In this document: one piece after another, positions 57,920 to 64,000 of the stretch
Layout of the letters: each line of letters opens with the position of its first letter
Numbering within the stretch: the first letter of the stretch is position 1
Notes under the pieces: model-generated
What the model saw: only the letters and a program-made list of their open reading frames with translations
Databases searched by the model: none
Told to the model about the DNA's origin: nothing
Position numbers and translations under genes: made by a program
Assembly: GCA_963681505.1 (NCBI GenBank)
Contig: OY811991.1
Span: forward strand, 3,656,438 to 3,720,437
Source of the DNA: Eunapius fragilis
Lineage: Eukaryota; Porifera; Demospongiae; Spongillida; Spongillidae
Length of the DNA: 64,000 nt
Direction of reading: 5' to 3'

Positions 57920-60610
57920 TGTTTGATCCCGCACAAATCCAAAGTACCGCTTATTGATAGCTCAAACATCAACCAGTCTTATAGGGCAGCTACACCTCAC
58001 TTTCCTGTATTAAGGGCTTTCACTAGGCTGCTTTATAAAGCTCGCAAACGCCACATGAACGTTTTGGCTATTGATTCAGCACTTTCTTGTGGAAGTATTG
58101 ACGAGCTGATACCTTTTCTGGGCTTGAAGGAGAATTTGTCAGATTTGTTTAGTGTGGATGGAGTTGAGCATCCCATAGTTAGTGAAGACCACTCATCATC
58201 TGGTCTAGGCTGCATTGAGAGAGGCTTGAAAGTTACGCATGCTGACCTTATAGCTGAGCTACAATCCAAGTTCAATGACGATGCAGAGTTTGCATGTTGT
58301 AGCTGTGAACGATTATGCCAGCGCAAACAAGTGTCTCATGTAAACTTTAGCCTTGATGCCTGGCAAAGAACGAAAGCCCATGTTTTGCAGAATGGTGTCA
58401 CTGAACAACTAATATACATTTGTCAGTACTGCCGACCAATTCTAAACAAGAATACTATATCAACTAGAAGTGTTCTAAATGGGCTTGTCGCCGAACCTAT
58501 ACCAGAGGAACTAAAGTTGCTAAATGCTCTCAGTAACAACTGATTCTGAGAGCAAAGGCTTTTCAGATTATTGTGTGGCTTGGAACATATTCTGGTAAAG
58601 TACCAGCATATAACGCACTGCAAGCCTGTAGAGGTTGCATGTTCTTTCTGCCACTGCCACTAAATAAAACATGGGACACTTTATCTGAAGTTGAACTTGG
58701 TAGGACTGATCTTCTTGTAGCTTTGCCTGACCCTCAATTGTACATAATTGTAAATGGTGTTCCAACTAAGGATAAAGTTGTTTGGGAAACACTAGTGGAT
58801 GTAAATGCTGTAAAGGTAGCCATTCAAAAACTCAAAGATTTATATGATGCATCATTAGATGAGGCAGCTAAAGGTATTGTTCAAGTAGTTGACAAATCTT
58901 CTAGCACAATGTTAGAAAAAGCATCGACTGATGATGTAGCTGCTTTACATGCGTACACTATCCGATCCCTTGACCAACAAGGGTCAATAAAAACGGGTGT
59001 TGAGCAGTACAAGATGCAAAATGTTAATGACAGTCCTATTGAAAGCAGACAGAGACATCTTGATGTGATGTGCTTTCCAACACTGTTTGGTAAATTTCAC
59101 CCTCAAGACATGCACTTATCAGCATCTGAGTATGCTAAATCTTGGCTGCTCAACAAAGATTCTCGGTTCAGAAAAGTTCCGCAATATTTTCTTTTTGTTA
59201 TGGCAGCAAGAGATGCGGCAGATTTCTGCAGGCTTTTACAATGTTCTTAAAACTACATCTAAGGGTAAGGTGCCTGTGCATGAATTCCTTTCCAGAGTTT
59301 CAAATTCTGATGAAGGTGTAGAAGCAAATCTTTCCACCATATTTCAATCTGTTCTGTGCATGGGACTAAGCAGTACTGGTACCATAGAAGTAGTAAATTG
59401 AAATGCATGCTGAGATAGTATAGATCGCCAACTTTTTAAAATTACTTAAAGCTGTGCAGAGTACAACTTAACCCACATAGATAGGTACCTAAGAAAGGTC
59501 AATGACCATCCTCCTAGCTATCCATATCTAAGCTTTGCATTGAAGATCCTGTTCAGTGTCCAGAAAATTCTCTGCAAATTTTTCATGATTTTTTTAACAC
59601 TGTTCTACTAAAAGGGTCTGCGCTGGGGGTAGTAGAGCATTGAATATCAGATGCGGGGAGCCCCTCATTATCATGCATTACTGTGGATTCAGGGAGCACC
59701 AGAGATTGGGAAGAGTGATCCAAAAGACGTTCTTGCATGGATCCAAGAGCGCATAACATGCAAAATCTCTGATGCTGCCCTCAACCCTGAACTCCATGCA
59801 TTGGTCACTAAACATCAAATGCATAAATGTATCTCAACTATTGCAAATGCAGGCAAAAGCTCAAAAGGGGGTTTATCACTAAATGCAGATTTAATTTTCC
59901 ACGTGACGTGACTGAGCATGCAGTGCTAAACCCAGTGGAGGAATGCCTCAAGCCGAGGAAAAAAATTTACCTCCTTCCTCGAGCTGAACAGGAATGCAGC
60001 AGAATGAATGATTACAATCCACTACTGCTTCTGCTGTGGCAGGCCAATATGGACATACAGTTCACTGCCGAATCTTCATTAACCTTAGATCATTATGTAA
60101 CAGGGTATGTAACCAAAGCAGAGAAGAGTAACATGCAGAAAGTAAGGCAAGAGGTCAATTCAAATAGCAGTATCTACAGCAAGCTTTGATTCTTTGGTGT
60201 AAGGAGCTTACGTTCCAGAGAGTGTGGTCTCTATGAAGCCAGTGACCTCTTACTTGGAGACCACCTCACTGAGAAATCAGTGACTGTGAAATGGGTTGAT
60301 ACTGCAATGCCTTGAAAACAAAAACGAGAGTCATAAAAAGCTTGTTGAAGTTGAAAAGCTTGATCCCAGTTCCACAGATATATTAGAGGGGAGTATTGTA
60401 GACATATTTTACCCTGCTAGGCCAAAAGAGTTGGAGGATGTGTGCCTGTATGATTTTGTACAGTGGTACGAGTATCGCGGGGCTAACAGTGATGGCATTA
60501 GGGTTTACCAGAAGTTAGTTTAAAAAGCCTCTTCTTCCAAATCACAAGCTGTTCGATCCCACAAATGAAAACCAGAGAATTTGTGCCACCATCAGTTTGG
60601 ATTCAGAGGT
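57920..60610 (+). mobile_element. Broken Helitron (rolling-circle transposon) Rep part
   Basis: Plus-strand segments in several frames. 57923-58543 is an N-terminal cysteine-bearing region (CCSCERLC, CQYC). 58573-59250 is a Helitron-like N domain, with FPTLFGKFHPQDMHLSASEY and RFRKVPQYFLFVM. Near 59651-59700 is the HUH nuclease motif GAPHYHALLWI. Near 60000-60120 are NDYNPLLLLLWQANMDIQF and the paired tyrosines YVTGYVTKAEK. 60296-60523 reads PARPKELEDVCLYDFVQWYE, the stretch before the helicase. The helicase itself is missing. At least five frame breaks plus the 3' truncation make it inactive. Helitrons move by single-strand nicking and rolling-circle replication. Confidence 0.88.
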
Positions 60611-60984
60611 TTTTAAGTGATCCTAGTTTTTGTAAGCAAAATATTCCATGCAATACCATCCTTTTTTTGCAACAGCTGTTCATTCTTTTTGACCTTAGGC
60701 AATTGAGTATCTATAACCTATACCATGGTCATAGTAAGTTCAGCGGACCTTATAAGTGCGTGGTAACAGGGGTTTATCTCATGCAAAAAACACCCACTGT
60801 ACTCACGAGCTTCTAGACCTAGCAGAACAGTGCAGTGATACTCGTCTTTCAGATAGTTCAGTGCGTGAAGTTCAGTACTCAATAGCCTAGAATAAACAGC
60901 TTTCAAAAAAGGACTTTAATTAGGTCTTGTGGTTAATATTCATCATGGCCTGAAACGACCGGGTAAATTGCTCTGACTTAGTTA

Positions 60985-61103
60985 ATCAATATCTTATGTA
61001 AATTCAACTGTCTGCTGAACAGGACTGCTTCGGTTCGGGTACGTTGCAAATTTGACACCGGAGAGACGCTCCTTCATACAGTTTTATGCGTTCTTAACCG
61101 CGT
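60985..61103. repeat. Repeat segment P, copy 1
   Basis: TCGGGTACGTTGCAAATTTG, then GAGAGACGCTCCTTC and GTTCTTAACC, matches 62643-62775. Each copy lies within about 150 bp of a family M MITE. Confidence 0.65.
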
Positions 61104-61164
61104 ATTACAATCAATTACGCATCACGCATCGGAATAATGTGCATGAACAAAGAAAAAATGAATG

Positions 61165-61450
61165 AAACAAATAAATAAAAAAACCTTCTCTATGAGAAAG
61201 TTGGTGGGATATAGGATTTGAATTAAGGCAATGGTGGTGTAAAAAGCAAGGAAACAAGGTCTGTAATAGTAAGGGAAAATATGTCATAGTCCTATATTTA
61301 GCACACGAATATATATGCTACAAATGGACTAAATATAGGACTGACTTTTCCCCTTACTATTGCAGACTCTTGTTTCCTTGCTTTTTACACCACCATTTGC
61401 CTTCAAATCTTATATCCCACCGACTTTCTCATAGAGAAGGTTTTTTTAAT
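61165..61450. mobile_element. MITE family M, copy 3
   Basis: Inverted ends contain CTTCTCTATGAGAAAGTTGG and TGGGATATAGG, with arms of about 125 bp. More diverged from copies 1 and 2 than those are from each other. Confidence 0.85.
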
Positions 61451-61488
61451 TTACTAGTTATAATAGAGGAATTGGAAACGGCGCATGT

Positions 61489-61616
61489 GAGCCATAGACG
61501 CCTATAGGAATGGACTGTTACAGTTAATAAGTGCACAGCGGGGGGGGGGGGTGGATGAAAACGAGAGGCTGTCCAGGGGGGGGGGGGGGGGGGGGGGGGT
61601 TCTTGGGGTGTGTGTA

Positions 61617-61648
<32 letters not shown>

Positions 61649-62123
61649 GGTGGGTGAGGTTAAGTGAAGCAGATTGCATTAGATAACAAGGGATATGCAT
61701 CGAAAGGACTTAAATGAAGTCACTGTGAATATACTCTGTAAACTATACCTGGATGATTTCACCTTTTTTGAAATATAAAGATAAACGATCAGGGTATTGT
61801 CCAGGAGGTTAAGATATCCAATGTCTTTGTAATGGAATTATGGCTACTATTAATTGTAAAATTTGCTTTTAGGGGTTAATATTAAATGATATACCTTCAT
61901 AAGAATGAACCAAATTATCAGGGTATTGTCCGGAGGGTTAAGGTTGTTATTGAATTATGGCTACTGTGAGCCGACTACCACATGTAATGGCTATGCAAAA
62001 ACCACATAGCACAGAAATAACCAGGGTGTATAATTTTTAATGGGGGGTTACAGGGGGTCTGTTCATCCCCCCCCCCCCCCCCCCCCCCCCTGTGCAGTTA
62101 TTTACTGGAACAGCCCATTGGTC
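61489..62123. mobile_element. Nonautonomous TIR element N, copy 2
   Basis: Same body as 57093-57677 (the segment from GAGGTTAAGTGAAGCAGATT onward is close to identical) with longer G, GT and C runs at the ends. The left end reads GGACTGTTACAGTTAATAAG and matches the inverse of the right end. Confidence 0.8.
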
Positions 62124-62286
62124 AAGGTAGACCCAGAAAGTAGCGTCGTGTGGCCTTGAAGTGAAGTCCTTAGGAGTTGAAAGAGCCCTCGTATATTGAA
62201 AACGGCCCAGCCAAATACGCAAAAAACGAACACAGACGGACAGACAGACAGATAGACAAACAGACAATTTGCGCATTTATAATTAT

Positions 62287-62515
62287 AAATAAACATTCTC
62301 TACAAGAAAGTTGGTGGTATATAAGATTTGAAGGCAGTAGTGGTGTAAAAAGTAAGGTCTAATAATAAAGTAAAATGTAATAGTCCTATATTCACATTTG
62401 TAAGATACTGTGCTAAATTATAATTAAATATACGACTATTATATTTACTTTATTATTAGACACTTGTTTCCTTACTTTGTACACCACTACTGCCTTCAAA
62501 TCCTATCCTATGTAC
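62287..62515. mobile_element. MITE family M, copy 4
   Basis: Shortest copy. CATTCTCTACAAGAAAGTTG, GGTGTAAAAAGTAAGG and their inverses are recognisable; the outermost right end is cut. Confidence 0.8.
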
Positions 62516-62642
62516 TATCCTGTGTTTTTAATGATTTCATAGTCGGGGTCAAATCCCATATGGAAGAAACTTCATATAATGATAACTTCATCGTGTTTCG
62601 GGTGAATGGAATCTCGCTCGCTTGAATAGAATCTAAAATTAT

Positions 62643-62775
62643 AGTTCATCAATATAGATTAAGTAAAATTCAATGATCTGCAGAATCCGATAGCAACAGG
62701 ACTCATTCGGGTGCGTTGCAATTTTGACGCTGAAGAGACGCCCCCTTCGTTCAGTTTTACGCATTCTTAACCCTG
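62643..62775. repeat. Repeat segment P, copy 2
   Basis: Second copy of 60985-61103, about 80% alike by eye. Confidence 0.65.
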
Positions 62776-63455
62776 ATGGTTATCAAACATTGGCATGGAC
62801 GAGTGTAAAGGTTCATAGTGTGGAATTAAATAATTAAATACAGAACTGATGTGGCAATAAGTAAATAGAAAGGACGTGTATGGGTCATTTGGCTCAGAAT
62901 TGAAGATATGTGGGTTTGAAATTGATGCTAGTTTATAGTTGTTTTATTTTAAAGCACATAAAACGTCCGGCCTGTTCCAATTAGCATATGCACCTGAGAT
63001 TTGCATCTATGCCAGGGTCACTAATTATTGGGCAGTACGTGGCAACATATATTAATAAAAATATCGAATTATAAGCAGATTTCAGCTGGCTTATCAAAAT
63101 AAGCATCAGTTCAACTTGATGTGCACTACTGACCCATGAAGATAAAATGAGGAATAATTCCATAGCTTTTGGTACAAACGGCATTATATTAATAGGAATC
63201 ATATTTTTTGTTCTTCAAAACTAGCATGAACTTACATGTAGTTTGATTTAACAACAAACTGCAATATCCGGTTCACAATTTTAAAAAAGGATTTCATGAT
63301 ACAATAAAACTAGTACATGTAGTTCCTAATAATTACATATATCAAGCAAACATACATGAATGCTTACAGGGATTCTAATGTGTGATAAATTGTGTACACA
63401 AAATAAAATCAAATTCATATGTCATAAAACTTCTCATTTGAAAACCAAACATAGT
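62776..63455. other. No gene seen
   Basis: AT-rich sequence, presumably including the 3' UTR of the minus-strand gene ending at 63456. Confidence 0.4.
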
Positions 63456-63888
63456 TTATGCACAAACATCTTCCTCTGTATTAGCGATTTGCTTAGCAAC
63501 CTTTTCAATCAGTTTCTTAAACAATTCTTTATTCTTAACATTGTTGAAAGGATCAGGAAGCAAAGGTAGAAGTGTCAAAGCCTTCTCAGCTGGTGGGCGT
63601 TCATGAACTGTACCGTTCCTCTTTTTGCTGTAGAAATCTATGGATATCTTTGTCCATTCAAAGGATTTTAAACCAAACAAGTCATTAATTACTTTGTGGA
63701 AGCTACTCGCCAATGTTCCGTCTTTAGACTTCAACTCTGAGAACTTATGCCAGTTGGTTGATAATGTTTGGCGACTAATATTCGTATATCCTAGGTTTTG
63801 AAGTACAAGAATACGGGCTTCTTCAACCCATGACCCAATTGCTGCAATAGCCAACCTGGAGTCTGTGTCTGCTAATCTTTCTTTATAG
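63456..63888 (-). CDS. Last exon of an unrecognised gene
   Basis: A 143-codon open frame ends with a stop at 63456. On the minus strand it starts at a good acceptor (CCTCCTTTACAG/CTATAAAG). It is lysine-rich with a likely helical end (KNKELFKKLIEKVAKQIANT). Segments such as RLAIAAIGSWVEEARILVLQ look like folded protein rather than repeat. I recognise no family. The rest of the gene lies beyond the right edge. Confidence 0.6.
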
Positions 63889-64000
63889 CTGTAAAGGAGG
63901 GGGGCATACATAACATACAAGTATCAGTTGGATGCTATGCTTATGCTTCAAGCTTCACATACAGTGAACTTGGTTCCAGCCATTACTTGCCTTTGTGTAT

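Noticed and set aside
57093-62123. Direct repeats flanking a coding element, read as LTRs
   Set aside because: Each copy has its own inverted ends and G/C runs, and the enclosed element is a Helitron, which has no LTRs.

Overview
The window is animal nuclear DNA, most likely from a sponge or another early-branching marine invertebrate. The host genes are split by many very short introns (often 45-70 bp). They include the metazoan or holozoan genes paxillin, SETD1, PPP4C, ARL16 and CCDC42, and they sit close together in head-to-head and tail-to-tail pairs. The DNA between them is dense with transposon debris, foldback elements and simple repeats. The sponge assignment is inference from intron size and gene density; no marker gene here fixes the species.

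Layout. 0-2.1 kb: a damaged BEN-domain-like gene and two strong hairpins. 2.2-10.2 kb: a palindromic minisatellite, then five fragments of one LINE family, all on the minus strand and separated by ATT repeats. 10.9-13.3 kb: a large inverted repeat edged by CA/TG tracts. 13.7-33.2 kb is the gene core: ARL16 (-), SETD1 (+), paxillin (-), PPP4C (+), a CCDC42-type flagellar coiled-coil gene (-) and a WD40 gene (+). 34-38.9 kb: a decayed front-end fatty-acid desaturase. 38.9-46.6 kb: nested DNA-transposon remnants, then a roughly 1-kb-arm inverted repeat carrying 13-bp minisatellites around a HECT-like gene fragment. 47.4-53.6 kb: an intact 14-exon desaturase, the paralogue of the decayed copy. 54-64 kb: a broken DIRS-type fossil, a broken Helitron, more nonautonomous elements, and the last exon of an unrecognised minus-strand gene.

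Gene models. Splicing was rebuilt from frame, splice signals and family alignment from memory. All six complete multi-exon models close without a frame break: SETD1 1063 aa, paxillin 462 aa, PPP4C 307 aa, CCDC42-like 317 aa, WD40 542 aa, desaturase 455 aa. SETD1 needs a U12-type AT-AC intron. Paxillin needs a GC-AG intron, and PPP4C very probably does too.

Best leads: (1) LINE copies arrayed on ATT tracts, as expected for a TAA-targeting R4/Dong-like element; (2) the AT-AC intron in SETD1; (3) a 58-bp bidirectional promoter with an RFX X-box between the CCDC42-like and WD40 genes, which suggests a ciliary role for the WD40 protein; (4) the minisatellite-bearing inverted repeat; (5) a block of roughly 100 bp shared by the upstream regions of ARL16 and the desaturase; (6) a duplicated desaturase whose second copy lost two catalytic histidine boxes by internal deletion.
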